From positions 1 through 64,000 of the forward strand of contig CAIOYC010000003.1 of assembly GCA_903862425.1 (NCBI GenBank): a DNA stretch of 64,000 nucleotides. The letters are read 5' to 3'. The notes beneath the pieces are model-generated. The model was not told where the DNA came from. It ran no database searches and worked only from the letters and a program-made list of their open reading frames with translations. Positions 31,765 to 41,470 of the stretch are shown piece by piece. How positions within the stretch are numbered: position 1 is the stretch's first letter; each line of letters begins with the position of its first letter. The translations under genes and the position numbers were made by a program. The stretch is from an uncultured Caulobacterales bacterium. Lineage in GTDB: Bacteria > Pseudomonadota > Alphaproteobacteria > Caulobacterales > Caulobacteraceae.

Positions 31765-34700
31765 ACGAGACCGAACTCTATCTCGCCAATCGCCAGCGTC
31801 TGATCGACGGGCATGCCTATGATCCGTCGATGGAGCACGACGCCTGCGGGACGGGCGTGATCTGCGCCATCGACGGCAAGCCGCGCCGCGAGGTGGTGGA
31901 GTTGGCCATCCGTGCGCTGAAGAATGTCTGGCACCGCGGCGCGGTGGACGCCGACGGCAAGACCGGCGACGGCGCAGGCGTGATGGTTTCGGTGCCGCAG
32001 GACTTTTTCGCCGCTCAGGTGAAGAGCTCCGGCCACGTCATGCGTCCGGGCGCCATCGCCGTCGGGCAGATATTCCTGCCGCGGGTGGACCTCGCCGCCC
32101 AGGAAGCCGCGCGCACGGTGGTCGAGGCCGAGGTGCTGCGCTTCGGCTTCTACATTTACGGTTGGCGTCAGGTGCCGGTGGTGACCGCCGTGATCGGCGA
32201 CAAGGCTAACGCCACCCGCCCGGAGATCGAGCAGATCATGCTCGCCCCGCCCATCGGTTCGGACGGCAAGGTCACCTCTGGCGAGACGCTGGAGCGTATC
32301 CTGTTCATCTGCCGGAAGAGGATCGAAAAGCGCATCGCCGCCGCCGGCCTACCGCACTTCTACATCTGCTCCTTCTCGGCCAAGTCGCTCGTCTACAAGG
32401 GCATGTTCCTGGCCGAGCATATCGACGAGTTTTACCCCGACCTGAAGGACGAGCGGTTCACCTCGGCGGTAGCGATTTTCCACCAGCGCTATTCCACCAA
32501 TACATTCCCGGAATGGCGCCTGGCCCAGCCCTTCCGCATGTTGGCCCACAACGGCGAGATCAATACGCTGAAGGGCAACGTCAACTGGATGAAGAGCCAT
32601 GAGATCCGCATGGCCGCTGACGCCTTCGACGTCTACCAGGAGGACGTCAAGCCGGTGATCCAGACGGCGGGCTCCGATAGCGCCGCCCTCGACAACACCT
32701 TCGAAGTGCTGGTCCGCGCCGGGCGCTCGGCCCCCATGGCGAAGACCCTGCTGATGCCCGAGGCCTGGTCCGGCCAGTCGGATACCATGAACGACAAGCA
32801 CCAGGCGCTCTACGCCTACTGCAATGCGGTCATGGAGCCGTGGGACGGCCCCGCCGCCGTCTGCGCCACCGACGGCCGCTGGGTCATTGCCGGCAAGGAC
32901 CGCAACGGTCTGCGGCCTCTGCGAGTCGCCATCACCTCCGACGGCCTGCTGATTGCGGGCTCCGAAGCGGGCATGACCAATGTCGATGAGAGCCGCATCA
33001 AGGCCAAGATGCACATCTCGCCGGGCCGGATGATCGCCGTCGACCTCGAGAACGGCCGTCTCTATGACGAGGACGCGGTGATCGACCACCTGGCCGACGC
33101 CCATCCCTATACCCAGTGGCTTGGCAATATGGTCGATCTCGAAGCCGAGATGGGTCCGGGGCCGGAGCCGAGAAAGTACGCCCGCGAGGAACTGACCCGC
33201 CGCCAGCTCGCCGCCGGGCTGACCCTGGAGCAACTGGAGCTGATCCTTGCCCCCATGGTCGAGGACGCCAAGGAAGCCATTGGCTCCATGGGCGACGATA
33301 CTCCCCTCGCGGTGCTGTCTGACCATTACCGGCCGCTGGCGCACTTCTTCCGCCAGAACTTCAGCCAGGTGACCAACCCGCCCATTGACGCCCTGCGCGA
33401 GACGGGGGTGATGAGCCTGAAGACGCGGTTCAAGAACCTCGGCAACATACTGGCCCAGGACGAGGCCCAGACCGACGTCTATGTGCTGCAGTCGCCCGTG
33501 CTCACCACCGGCATGTATGAGCGCATCGTCGCCTTCATCGGTGAGAAGGCGGTCAAGATCATCGACTGCACCATGCCGATCCCGGCGGATGAGGCGCGGC
33601 CCGGCGACGCCCTGCGCGCCAATCTCGATCGCATCCGGCGCGAGGCGGAAGAAGCCGCGCTGTCAGGCCTGTCGCAGATCGTGCTGACCGACGAAGCTTC
33701 GGGCTCCGACCGGGTCGCCCTGCCCATGGTGCTGGCCACCGGCGGGGTTCACAGCCACCTCGTGGCGCGGGGCCTGCGCTCCTACGTCTCCATAATCGTC
33801 CGCTCGGCCGAGGCCCTGGATACCCACGCCTTCGCCGTGCTGGTCGGGGTGGGGGCCACGGCGGTGAACGCCTATCTGGCCCAGGAAAGCTTCCAGGACC
33901 GGCTGGAGCGCGGCCTGTGCGGCGCCCTTTCCCTCCGCGACGTGTGCCTGAACTTCAAGAACGCCATCGAGGCAGGCCTTTTGAAGATCATCTCCAAGAT
34001 GGGGATCAGTGTCATCTCCTCCTATCGCGGGGGCTACAACTTCGAGGCTGTGGGACTGAGCCGCGCACTGGTGGCCGAGTTCTTCCCCGGCATGCCCTCG
34101 CGCATTTCGGGCATCGGCCTGGCGGGGCTCGAAGCCAAGGCCGTCGAAGCGCATCGCAAGGCCTGGGATAGCTCTATCGTCACCCTACCGGTGGGCGGCT
34201 TCTACAAGGCCCGCCGCTCCGGCGAGGCGCACGCCTTCGAGGCTCGGCTGATCCACATCCTGCAATCGGCCTGCGACCGGGGCGACTATCAGACCTACAA
34301 GGCCTATTCGGCCGCCCTCCGCTCGCTGCCGCCGATCCAGCTGCGCGACCTGCTCGACTACCGCTCGCCGCAGGTGGCGGTGGGGCTGGACGAGGTGGAG
34401 AGCGTCAATTCGATCCGCAAGCGCTTCGTCACCCCCGGCATGTCGCTGGGCGCGCTGGGTCCAGAGGCGCATGGGATGCTGAACATCGCCATGAACCGGA
34501 TCGGGGCCAAGAGCGTCTCCGGCGAGGGCGGCGAGGACCGGGCCCGCTATCAGCCCCTGCCCAATGGCGACAACCCTAACTCGGCGGTCAAGCAGGTGGC
34601 GTCCGGCAGGTTCGGCGTCACCGCCGAATACCTGAACCAGTGCCGCGAGATCGAGATCAAGGTGGCCCAGGGCGCCAAGCCCGGTGAGGGCGGGCAACTG

Positions 34701-36323
34701 CCCGGCTTCAAGGTCACCGAGATGATCGCCCGTCTTCGACATGCGACGCCCGGTGTGACCCTGATCTCGCCCCCGCCGCACCACGACATCTATTCCATCG
34801 AGGATCTGGCCCAGCTCATCTACGACCTGAAGCAGATCAATCCCGACGCGCGGGTGTGCGTGAAGCTGGTCTCCATGACCGGCATCGGCGCCATCGCGGC
34901 GGGCGTGGCCAAGGCGAAGGCCGACGTGATCCTGATCTCCGGCAACGTGGGCGGCACCGGGGCCTCGCCGCAGACCTCGATCAAGTATGCCGGCTCGCCC
35001 TTCGAGATGGGCCTTAGCGAAGCGCATCAGGTGCTGACGCTGAACAACCTTCGCCACCGGGTGGTGCTGCGCGCCGATGGCGGTATGCGCACGGGGCGCG
35101 ACATCGTCATCGCCGCCATGCTGGGGGCCGAAGAGTTCGGCATCGGCACAGCCTCGCTGATCGCCATGGGCTGCATCATGGTGCGCCAGTGCCATTCCAA
35201 CACCTGCCCGGTGGGGGTCTGCACCCAGGACGAAAAGCTCCGCGCCAAGTTCACCGGCACGCCCGACAAGGTGGTGAACCTGTTCACCCACGTGGCGGAG
35301 GAGGTGAGGGAGATTCTGGCCTCGCTCGGCTTCACCAACCTGCTCGACATCGTCGGCCGCACGGATCTGCTGGCTCAGGTGTCTCGCGGCGGCGAGCATC
35401 TCGACGACCTCGACCTCAACCCCCTCCTGGTCAAGGCCGACCCTGGCCAGAACAAGCCCTACTGCACCATCGAGGGCCGCAACCCGGTGCCCGACACGCT
35501 CGATGCAGACATCGTGCGCGATGCCGGTCCGTTCCTGGAGCGGGGCGAGAAGATGCAGCTCACCTACACGGTCAAGAACGTGCAGCGCGCCATCGGTACG
35601 CGGGTCTCCAGCCACATCGTGCGCAAGTACGGCATGGACGGGCTGCAGCACGGCCACCTGACGGTGCAGTTGCGCGGTTCGGCGGGGCAGAGCCTCGGCG
35701 CCTTCGCGGTGAAGGGCCTGCGCATCGAGCTGGTGGGCGAAGCCAACGACTACTGCGCCAAGGGCCTGTCGGGGGCGACCATCGCCATCCGGCCCAACGC
35801 TCCGCACGCCAACCCACAGGCGAACGCCCTGCTCGGCAACACCATCCTCTACGGAGCCACGTCTGGCGCCCTATTCGCAGCGGGTGGGGCGGGCGAGCGG
35901 TTCGCCGTACGCAATTCCGGCGCGACGACGGTGGTCGAAGGCGTCGGCGCCAACGGTTGCGAGTACATGACCGGCGGCGTGGCCGTGATCCTCGGCCCTG
36001 TGGGCAAGAACTTCGGGGCGGGCATGACCGGCGGCATGGCGTTCGTGCTCGATACGCCCAACCCGGCCGAGGGTGGCGGCTTCCAGCACCAGGTCAATCC
36101 TGAGAGCGTGATCGTCACCCGCCTCGCCTCCGCCCATTGGGAGGCCGTGCTTAAGGGCCTGGTGGAGCGCCAACTGGCCGAGACCGGTTCGCCCCTGGCC
36201 GAAGCCCTGCTGCACGACTGGGACCTGGCGCGAGACCGCTTCTGGCAGGTCTGCCCCAAGGAAATGGTCAACCGTCTCGAATATCCCTTGGAGGACGTGG
36301 TGGCGACCGAGGCGGCGGGTTAG
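31761..36323 (+). CDS. gltB: Glutamate synthase large subunit
   Basis: A 1520-residue alpha subunit. The N-terminal glutaminase nucleophile is the Cys in MEHDACGTGVI after a short propeptide of about 27 residues. The class II amidotransferase region has RYSTNTFPEWRLAQPFRMLAHNGEINTLKGN. The FMN barrel is at about 900-1200 (GEGGEDRARYQ, SGNVGGTGASPQTSIKYAG). The 3Fe-4S cysteines lie near 1137 (GCIMVRQCHSNTCPVGVCTQ), and the C-terminal GXGXG beta-helix is at about 1300-1450. It converts 2-oxoglutarate and glutamine to two glutamates. Confidence 0.97.
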   Translation: MNETELYLANRQRLIDGHAYDPSMEHDACGTGVICAIDGKPRREVVELAIRALKNVWHRGAVDADGKTGDGAGVMVSVPQDFFAAQVKSSGHVMRPGAIAVGQIFLPRVDLAAQEAARTVVEAEVLRFGFYIYGWRQVPVVTAVIGDKANATRPEIEQIMLAPPIGSDGKVTSGETLERILFICRKRIEKRIAAAGLPHFYICSFSAKSLVYKGMFLAEHIDEFYPDLKDERFTSAVAIFHQRYSTNTFPEWRLAQPFRMLAHNGEINTLKGNVNWMKSHEIRMAADAFDVYQEDVKPVIQTAGSDSAALDNTFEVLVRAGRSAPMAKTLLMPEAWSGQSDTMNDKHQALYAYCNAVMEPWDGPAAVCATDGRWVIAGKDRNGLRPLRVAITSDGLLIAGSEAGMTNVDESRIKAKMHISPGRMIAVDLENGRLYDEDAVIDHLADAHPYTQWLGNMVDLEAEMGPGPEPRKYAREELTRRQLAAGLTLEQLELILAPMVEDAKEAIGSMGDDTPLAVLSDHYRPLAHFFRQNFSQVTNPPIDALRETGVMSLKTRFKNLGNILAQDEAQTDVYVLQSPVLTTGMYERIVAFIGEKAVKIIDCTMPIPADEARPGDALRANLDRIRREAEEAALSGLSQIVLTDEASGSDRVALPMVLATGGVHSHLVARGLRSYVSIIVRSAEALDTHAFAVLVGVGATAVNAYLAQESFQDRLERGLCGALSLRDVCLNFKNAIEAGLLKIISKMGISVISSYRGGYNFEAVGLSRALVAEFFPGMPSRISGIGLAGLEAKAVEAHRKAWDSSIVTLPVGGFYKARRSGEAHAFEARLIHILQSACDRGDYQTYKAYSAALRSLPPIQLRDLLDYRSPQVAVGLDEVESVNSIRKRFVTPGMSLGALGPEAHGMLNIAMNRIGAKSVSGEGGEDRARYQPLPNGDNPNSAVKQVASGRFGVTAEYLNQCREIEIKVAQGAKPGEGGQLPGFKVTEMIARLRHATPGVTLISPPPHHDIYSIEDLAQLIYDLKQINPDARVCVKLVSMTGIGAIAAGVAKAKADVILISGNVGGTGASPQTSIKYAGSPFEMGLSEAHQVLTLNNLRHRVVLRADGGMRTGRDIVIAAMLGAEEFGIGTASLIAMGCIMVRQCHSNTCPVGVCTQDEKLRAKFTGTPDKVVNLFTHVAEEVREILASLGFTNLLDIVGRTDLLAQVSRGGEHLDDLDLNPLLVKADPGQNKPYCTIEGRNPVPDTLDADIVRDAGPFLERGEKMQLTYTVKNVQRAIGTRVSSHIVRKYGMDGLQHGHLTVQLRGSAGQSLGAFAVKGLRIELVGEANDYCAKGLSGATIAIRPNAPHANPQANALLGNTILYGATSGALFAAGGAGERFAVRNSGATTVVEGVGANGCEYMTGGVAVILGPVGKNFGAGMTGGMAFVLDTPNPAEGGGFQHQVNPESVIVTRLASAHWEAVLKGLVERQLAETGSPLAEALLHDWDLARDRFWQVCPKEMVNRLEYPLEDVVATEAAG

Positions 36324-36348
36324 TCCCGCCTCGGTTTCCGCAGGCCGA

Positions 36349-36606
36349 TCAGGCGGTCTGCAGCTTTGCGAAGTCCCAGAGGCGGATCTTTTTCGGCGTG
36401 GATTTGCGCGCGGTGGCGGCCCAGCTCCCATCCATCTGCATCACGCGAATTTCCACGGAGAGCGAACCCTCCTCGATGAAGGCCGCCATCTTGTTGGCGC
36501 GCTTCAAAGCCGTCTCGACTTCCAGATTGGCTTCGAGAAGGTGGCCGTCCATACGGACGGCCCAGCCGCGTTGCCCGCCGCAAATCCAGATGATCTTGTC
36601 CGCCAT
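36349..36606 (-). CDS. Small hypothetical, DUF2188-like
   Basis: An 85-residue protein: DKIIWICGGQRGWAVRMDGHLLEANLEVETALKRANKMAAF, then SLSVEIRVMQMDGSWAATARK. The order (Trp-containing strand, helix of an 'A..A' pattern, strand ending in a DG turn) recalls DUF2188 proteins, weakly. The start at 36606 (MADKII) avoids a long non-conserved leader. It converges with gltB. Function unknown. Confidence 0.55.
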   Translation of the reverse strand: MADKIIWICGGQRGWAVRMDGHLLEANLEVETALKRANKMAAFIEEGSLSVEIRVMQMDGSWAATARKSTPKKIRLWDFAKLQTA

Positions 36607-36826
36607 GATTCGCTCTCTTGTAGTCAAGCTTGAGACCAAGCTCGGCCGTATACGGAGGAAATGAAATGCGGCGGCACGCCGCATGCAACTTGTTCATGGA
36701 CAGCTATTGATCGGTAACCCGCCGCCAGTGGTTTCAATCACAACGAATACCAAAGGCTTGAAACGGACGGCGTTGAGTGGGCTACCGGCTGATGGCGGCC
36801 AATATCCGAAACGATGGAGGTAGTGG

Positions 36827-37762
36827 TCAGGCCGTTTCCTCACCGAACAGGCCGTGCGGCTCGGCGAAGCCTTCCGGGTCGGGGTGGATCAGGACGTCGG
36901 CGGCGGGGAAGGCGGCCATGACGCGAGCCTCGGCTCCTTCCACGACGACGTGCGCCTGGCGCAGGGTCTGGTCCGGATCGAGGTCCACATGCATCTGGAT
37001 GTGAATGCGCGGGCCGGAGGCGCGGGTGCGCAATTCATGTACATTGCGGATCGCCGGATCGGCCAACACCGCCTCGGTAATGGTTTGGCGCGCTTCGTCG
37101 TCGAGTTCGTGGTCCATCAGGTGCTGGGTCGCGTCGCGCAACACGCCGACCGCGCCCCAGGTAAACCAGACGGCCACAACCAGACCCGCCCAGGCGTCCC
37201 AGTGCGGATCGCGGGTCACGGCTGTAGCGGCGATGCCGATCAACGAAGCGATGTTGGAGATGAAGTCCGAGACGTAATGCGCCCGATCGCTCGACACCGC
37301 CAGCGAGCCTGTCTTAGCCAGCACGCGGTTCTGCATCAGCACCAAGCCCGCCGTCATGGCCAGGGAAAGGAACATGATGGCCATGCCCCAGCCCTCCGCC
37401 CGCACCGGCTCGGGTTTCAACAGATGAGCGATGGACTCGCGCCCGATCAAGGCGGCGGAGGCGAAGATCAGTCCGCCCTGGATCAGCGCCGAGAAAGCCT
37501 CCGCCTTGCCATGGCCGAACCGATGCTCCGCGTCCGGCGGTGCGATGGCGAAGCGGACGGCGAAGAAGGTGGCCAGGGCCGAGACGATATCGAGAGCGCT
37601 GTCGGCCAGCGAGGCGAGAAGGGACACTGAGCCGCTGCTCCACCAGCCCAGGGCCTTTACCGCCGTCAGGATCACCGCCACGGAAACGGAATAGATCGTG
37701 ATCCGCGCGGTGAGCGCCGCGCTCTGTTCGATAGACAGCCCCCCGGCGCGCGCCCCGCTCAT
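36827..37762 (-). CDS. Cation diffusion facilitator (FieF-type)
   Basis: A 311-residue CDF transporter. Six transmembrane helices span about 15-215. The Zn/Fe site is formed by Asp in SLLASLADSALDIVSAL (D-x3-D) and His/Asp in HYVSDFISNIASL (H-x3-D). HRFGHGKAEAFSAL follows helix 2, and the C-terminal cytoplasmic ferredoxin-like domain has VHELRTRASGPRIHIQMHVDLDP. It exports divalent metal by proton antiport; the metal is undecided. Its start is 4 nt after the bioB stop on the same strand. Confidence 0.9.
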   Translation of the reverse strand: MSGARAGGLSIEQSAALTARITIYSVSVAVILTAVKALGWWSSGSVSLLASLADSALDIVSALATFFAVRFAIAPPDAEHRFGHGKAEAFSALIQGGLIFASAALIGRESIAHLLKPEPVRAEGWGMAIMFLSLAMTAGLVLMQNRVLAKTGSLAVSSDRAHYVSDFISNIASLIGIAATAVTRDPHWDAWAGLVVAVWFTWGAVGVLRDATQHLMDHELDDEARQTITEAVLADPAIRNVHELRTRASGPRIHIQMHVDLDPDQTLRQAHVVVEGAEARVMAAFPAADVLIHPDPEGFAEPHGLFGEETA

Positions 37763-37766
37763 GCGA

Positions 37767-38813
37767 TCAGGCCGAGGCCTCCGCCATGGGGCTGACGTCC
37801 GCGGCTATGATCGGTGTCTCCACCGTTTCAGCCGCGCGCTCCCCCATGGCCCGCATGCCCAGATCGGCCAGGAGGGCGCGGTCCTTGTCCTTGCCGGGCA
37901 GGGGGGTGGTGAGCAGCTTGCCGCCGATGAAGATCGAGTTGGCGCCGGCCATTAGGCACATGGCCTGCATCTCGCGGCTCATGCCTTCGCGACCGGCCGC
38001 CAAGCGAACCACGGAGCGCGGGCAGACGATGCGCGCCACCGCCACCGTGCGCACGAACTCCAGCCCGTCGAGCGGAGGTGAGTCGCCGAGCGGCGTGCCG
38101 GGGATCGGCACCAGAGCATTGATCGGCAGGCTCTCCGGATGGATCGGCAGGGTGGCCAGCGCGTGCAACAGCCCGGCGCGGTGCGCGCGGGTCTCGCCCA
38201 TGCCGACGATACCGCCGCAGCAGACGCTCATTCCCGCCGCGCGCACATGCTCAAGCGTGTCCAGCCGCTCGTCATAGGTACGGGTGGACACAACGCGGGC
38301 ATAGTCCTCCGGCGCGGTGTCGAGGTTGTGATTGTAGAAGTCGAGGCCCGCCGCCTTCAGTTCCGCCGCCTGTTCGGGGCTCAGCATACCGAGGGTAGCG
38401 CAGGTCTCCAGCCCCAGGGCCTTCACGCCGGAGATCATGCGAGCGAGTTCAGGCAGGTCGCGGTCCTTCAACTCGCGCCACGCCGCACCCATGCAGAAAC
38501 GCTGCGCCCCGTGCTCCTTGGCGCGCCTGGCGTCGGCGATCACCAGGTCCGACGGCATCAACTTGGAGGCCTTCAGCCCGGTCTTGAAGTGCGCCGACTG
38601 ACTGCAATAGCCGCAGTCCTCGACGCACCCGCCGGTCTTCACCGACAGCAACTGCGAGAGCTGCACTTCCGCAGGGTCAAAACTGGCTCGATGGACGCTC
38701 ATGGCGCGGTACATCAGCTCCGGCAGGGGCAGGTCAAAAAGGGCCTCGACCTCGCGGCGGGTCCAGTCATGCCGAGGTTGAGCGCTGGGTCGGGCGAGAT
38801 TTTTTTCGAGCAT
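37767..38813 (-). CDS. bioB: Biotin synthase
   Basis: A 348-residue radical-SAM enzyme. The 4Fe-4S motif is [13 protein letters not shown] near residue 62. [20 protein letters not shown] and [16 protein letters not shown] are the other signatures, with the 2Fe-2S-ligating Arg near the C terminus. It inserts sulfur into dethiobiotin. I chose the ATG at 38813 (MLEKNLARP) over 38828. No other bio genes are adjacent; it is followed by the metal exporter. Confidence 0.94.
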   Translation of the reverse strand: MLEKNLARPSAQPRHDWTRREVEALFDLPLPELMYRAMSVHRASFDPAEVQLSQLLSVKTGGCVEDCGYCSQSAHFKTGLKASKLMPSDLVIADARRAKEHGAQRFCMGAAWRELKDRDLPELARMISGVKALGLETCATLGMLSPEQAAELKAAGLDFYNHNLDTAPEDYARVVSTRTYDERLDTLEHVRAAGMSVCCGGIVGMGETRAHRAGLLHALATLPIHPESLPINALVPIPGTPLGDSPPLDGLEFVRTVAVARIVCPRSVVRLAAGREGMSREMQAMCLMAGANSIFIGGKLLTTPLPGKDKDRALLADLGMRAMGERAAETVETPIIAADVSPMAEASA

Positions 38814-38945
38814 GCCCCGATGTACCACCGGGCAATAGGAGAGGCCAGCCGGTGCGCGTTCATCCCTTGTAAATAAAGGCTTTGCCGTTCCTTAAGCACT
38901 CCGGGCGCAGGGTTCCGGTCCAACCCCTCCGGTGTTTCCCTGCAC

Positions 38946-39842
38946 ATGCGTTCTAGCTTCGTTCCTGGTTGCGAGACCGCCTTCGTCCGAACGGCCAAGC
39001 TTGGCCTGGGCCTTGGTGTTTTCGCCGCCGAGTCGGAAGGAACCAGCCTGCGCGCCCGTATGGCGAGGGACGCTGCGGCCGAAGCGGCTCGCCTCGCCAT
39101 CCGCGCCGGAACCGCGCTTTTCGACGGCCCGGAGGGCTGCGAATCCCTGCTCGATACGGTCGGCGACGCTCACTTCACCTGCCATCTGCGTGCCGAGGGG
39201 CTCGGCCCCGACCAGTTCGAGAGCCGCATCGCCCTTGTGCGCGCACGGCTGCGCGCCTCCACCACCTTCGACGTTCTGATCCCCGGCGCCTGCCTGGTGG
39301 CCGATGACGGCGACGCATTGTGGGCTGCTGCAACCGCCATCGCGGAGCGGGGCCTGTGCGGCGCGGTGGGCATCGTCGTCGAGCCGGGCGGCGACGCCCT
39401 TGGCCTCGCCCGCCGCTTCAAGCCGGCCCTGATCCAGGTCTCCGCCGGCCTGCTCGACCAGCGTCTGATCGGATCGGGCGTCCTGGCCCAGATCGTCACG
39501 CTCGGCTCCGCCATCCACCTGCGCACCACCTTGCTCCACGGTCTGCTGTTCCTGCCCCGCGAAGGACTGCCGCCAGCGCTCGCCGAGGTCGGACCGCAGG
39601 TGTCGCGCGTCCGCCGCAAGATCGCCGAGGGCGGGGCCGATCCGCTCCAGGCGGCCCTGGCCTTCGCGCTCGACCGCCCTGAAGCCGCGCGCGTGATCGT
39701 AGAGGTCGGCTCCCCCGGCGAGGTCCGCGCCCTCCTTGCCGCCGCCTCCGCGCCTTCGCCGCAACTCGACTGGCCGACCATGGCCCTCGATCACCCAGCC
39801 GCGCTCGATGCCGAAGCGAGCCTTAGGCGAGTGGCGGCTTAG
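38946..39842 (+). CDS. Aldo/keto reductase-like protein, degenerate active site
   Basis: A 298-residue protein with the layout of an aldo/keto reductase TIM barrel: an AAEAARLAIRAGTALFDGPEGCESLL helix/strand where the family has the Asp and Tyr region, and a C-terminal ADPLQAALAFALDRPEAARVIVEVGSPGEVRALLAA. The family's catalytic Tyr (in DTAxxYG) and Lys appear to be missing: the segment reads DGPEGCES and the next strand HFTCHL. It may be a non-enzymatic or altered homologue. Confidence 0.6.
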   Translation: MRSSFVPGCETAFVRTAKLGLGLGVFAAESEGTSLRARMARDAAAEAARLAIRAGTALFDGPEGCESLLDTVGDAHFTCHLRAEGLGPDQFESRIALVRARLRASTTFDVLIPGACLVADDGDALWAAATAIAERGLCGAVGIVVEPGGDALGLARRFKPALIQVSAGLLDQRLIGSGVLAQIVTLGSAIHLRTTLLHGLLFLPREGLPPALAEVGPQVSRVRRKIAEGGADPLQAALAFALDRPEAARVIVEVGSPGEVRALLAAASAPSPQLDWPTMALDHPAALDAEASLRRVAA

Positions 39843-39888
39843 GCCCGGCCTCTAAATGCCGTTCCCCGTCTTCGCGGGATGAGTTGGA

Positions 39889-40851
39889 CTAGGCTTGCGC
39901 GGGCTTCCGCTTGGGGCCAGGCAACCAGCTCAGCAGCGGTCGGGCCAGCGCATCCACTACGCCCTCATGCGCCGGCTCGTCGCAGCCCAGCGCCACCCGG
40001 CCGCGCCGCTCGGGCACCCACAGGGTACCGAAGGCGGCGTCCCAGATCGACAGGGCGTAGCCGAGGTTCCTGTCGAAGTGGCGCGGGTCGGTGGAGTGGT
40101 GAATTTGGTGGTGCGCTGGGCTGTGAACCACCCGTCCCAGCCACCCTGTCGCGGCGATCCACACTCCCGAATGGCGCAGGTGGTGGAATGTGGCGAGATG
40201 GATCACCAGCAGGATGTTGAGTTGGAACAGGGTGAAGGGCTCAGCGCCCGACCCGAACAGCCACCCCATCGCGCCATAGCTCGCACCCATGCTGAGGGTC
40301 AGCACATTGGCGAAGGCGATGAACTCAATAGGGTGCTGTCGCCACTCGGTCAGCGGGGTCATCACCTCGGCTGAATGGTGCACGCGATGGATGGTCCACA
40401 GGGCGGGGACCTTGTGAAAGGCGTAGTGCAGCGCCCAGTAGCCGAGCTCGAGCGCCAATACCTGCACGACAGTGGTTACGGAGCCGGCGACCCAGCGCGG
40501 CGCGGGCAGTGGTGGATGCGCGCCGAACAGGGTGGTGAGCGCGCCCCGCGCTCCGCTGCTCCAGGCCTCGCTCGATAGCTCGAACAGGCCATAGGCGAAC
40601 AAGATCAGCACCCCGTTCAGGAGGTAGAGCTTCAGGTCCAAGATGGTCGAGGCGTGGGTCAGCAGGCGTCGCGAACCGAGCAGACGCCACAGACCACGGA
40701 CGCTTTTGCGGCCCCGTCGCCGCCACATCATCACCGCCGCCGCGAACAGGAGCGCGCCGCCGAGATAGGCGAGGCAATAGCCCTCGCGCGGGTTCAGCAC
40801 CCGCAACAGCTGGTAGCCGATCAGGCCGGAGAGGTAAGAAAGGGCGTCCAC
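39889..40851 (-). CDS. Sterol desaturase/fatty acid hydroxylase family
   Basis: A 320-residue integral membrane di-iron protein. Transmembrane helices lie at about 25-45, 70-95 and 130-150. The His clusters are HYAFH, HRVHHS and HHQIHHS, matching the HX3H, HX2HH and HX2HH motifs of the sterol desaturase/C-5 hydroxylase family. It hydroxylates or desaturates a lipid; the substrate is unknown. It is transcribed away from the Smr gene with 43 nt between. Confidence 0.85.
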   Translation of the reverse strand: MDALSYLSGLIGYQLLRVLNPREGYCLAYLGGALLFAAAVMMWRRRGRKSVRGLWRLLGSRRLLTHASTILDLKLYLLNGVLILFAYGLFELSSEAWSSGARGALTTLFGAHPPLPAPRWVAGSVTTVVQVLALELGYWALHYAFHKVPALWTIHRVHHSAEVMTPLTEWRQHPIEFIAFANVLTLSMGASYGAMGWLFGSGAEPFTLFQLNILLVIHLATFHHLRHSGVWIAATGWLGRVVHSPAHHQIHHSTDPRHFDRNLGYALSIWDAAFGTLWVPERRGRVALGCDEPAHEGVVDALARPLLSWLPGPKRKPAQA

Positions 40852-40894
40852 GAGGGCACCCTAACGCGCCGGGGTTAAGGAAGCGGGACCGCCG

Positions 40895-41470
40895 TTATCC
40901 CCGTCGCTTCAACGCCACGTAGAGCGCGCCGTCTCCACCGTGGCGGCGGTCGGCGGTTGAGACGCCGGCGACAACGCCGCGTAGCACCGGTTCGGCCAGC
41001 CATTCGGGCGCCCGGCGGCGCAGGATGCCGTCGCCCGTCGTACCCTTGCCGGTGATCACCAGAACCGCACGCACCCCGTCCGTCTGGGCCCGCAACAGGA
41101 AGGCATGAAGAGCCGCGCGGGCGCCGTCCTGATCCAGGCCATGCAGGTCCAGGCGGCGGTCGAGCGGCGCGCGCTCGCGCACGATCAGTCGTTTGCGGTT
41201 GGGTTCGATCCCACTGGGCGGCGGCTGCGGCGGGGTGGGGGCGGTCGTCTTGGATTGCGGCGGAGGGCCTTTGGGTTTCAGACGGCCGCTGAAACGCGGC
41301 GGCGATTTCGGCTCCGGCCCCGCGGGAACCGGCATGACGATGGGCAAGGGCTCGGCCTCGGCGGCGTTCTTTGCCGCGCGATCGTGCGCGGGGCGGACCG
41401 TGGCCGTGATCACGGCCCAGAGCCTAGTCTCGTCCGGCCGGAGCTCCCGGGTCCTTGAGGGGCGTTTCAT
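40895..41470 (-). CDS. Smr-domain protein
   Basis: A 191-residue protein: a long disordered, Pro-rich N-terminal half, then a stand-alone Smr domain ([62 protein letters not shown]) with LDLHG and TGKG motifs. Smr domains nick or bind nucleic acids; the role of the short bacterial form is not settled. Its start overlaps the end of mltA by about 47 nt, so it is likely translated from the same message. Confidence 0.87.
   Translation of the reverse strand: MKRPSRTRELRPDETRLWAVITATVRPAHDRAAKNAAEAEPLPIVMPVPAGPEPKSPPRFSGRLKPKGPPPQSKTTAPTPPQPPPSGIEPNRKRLIVRERAPLDRRLDLHGLDQDGARAALHAFLLRAQTDGVRAVLVITGKGTTGDGILRRRAPEWLAEPVLRGVVAGVSTADRRHGGDGALYVALKRRG

Noticed and set aside
34185-35807. 540-codon open frame antisense to gltB
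   Set aside because: It mirrors the codon bias of gltB, is rich in Arg/His/Gln, and contains no recognisable fold. gltB is fully supported on the other strand.
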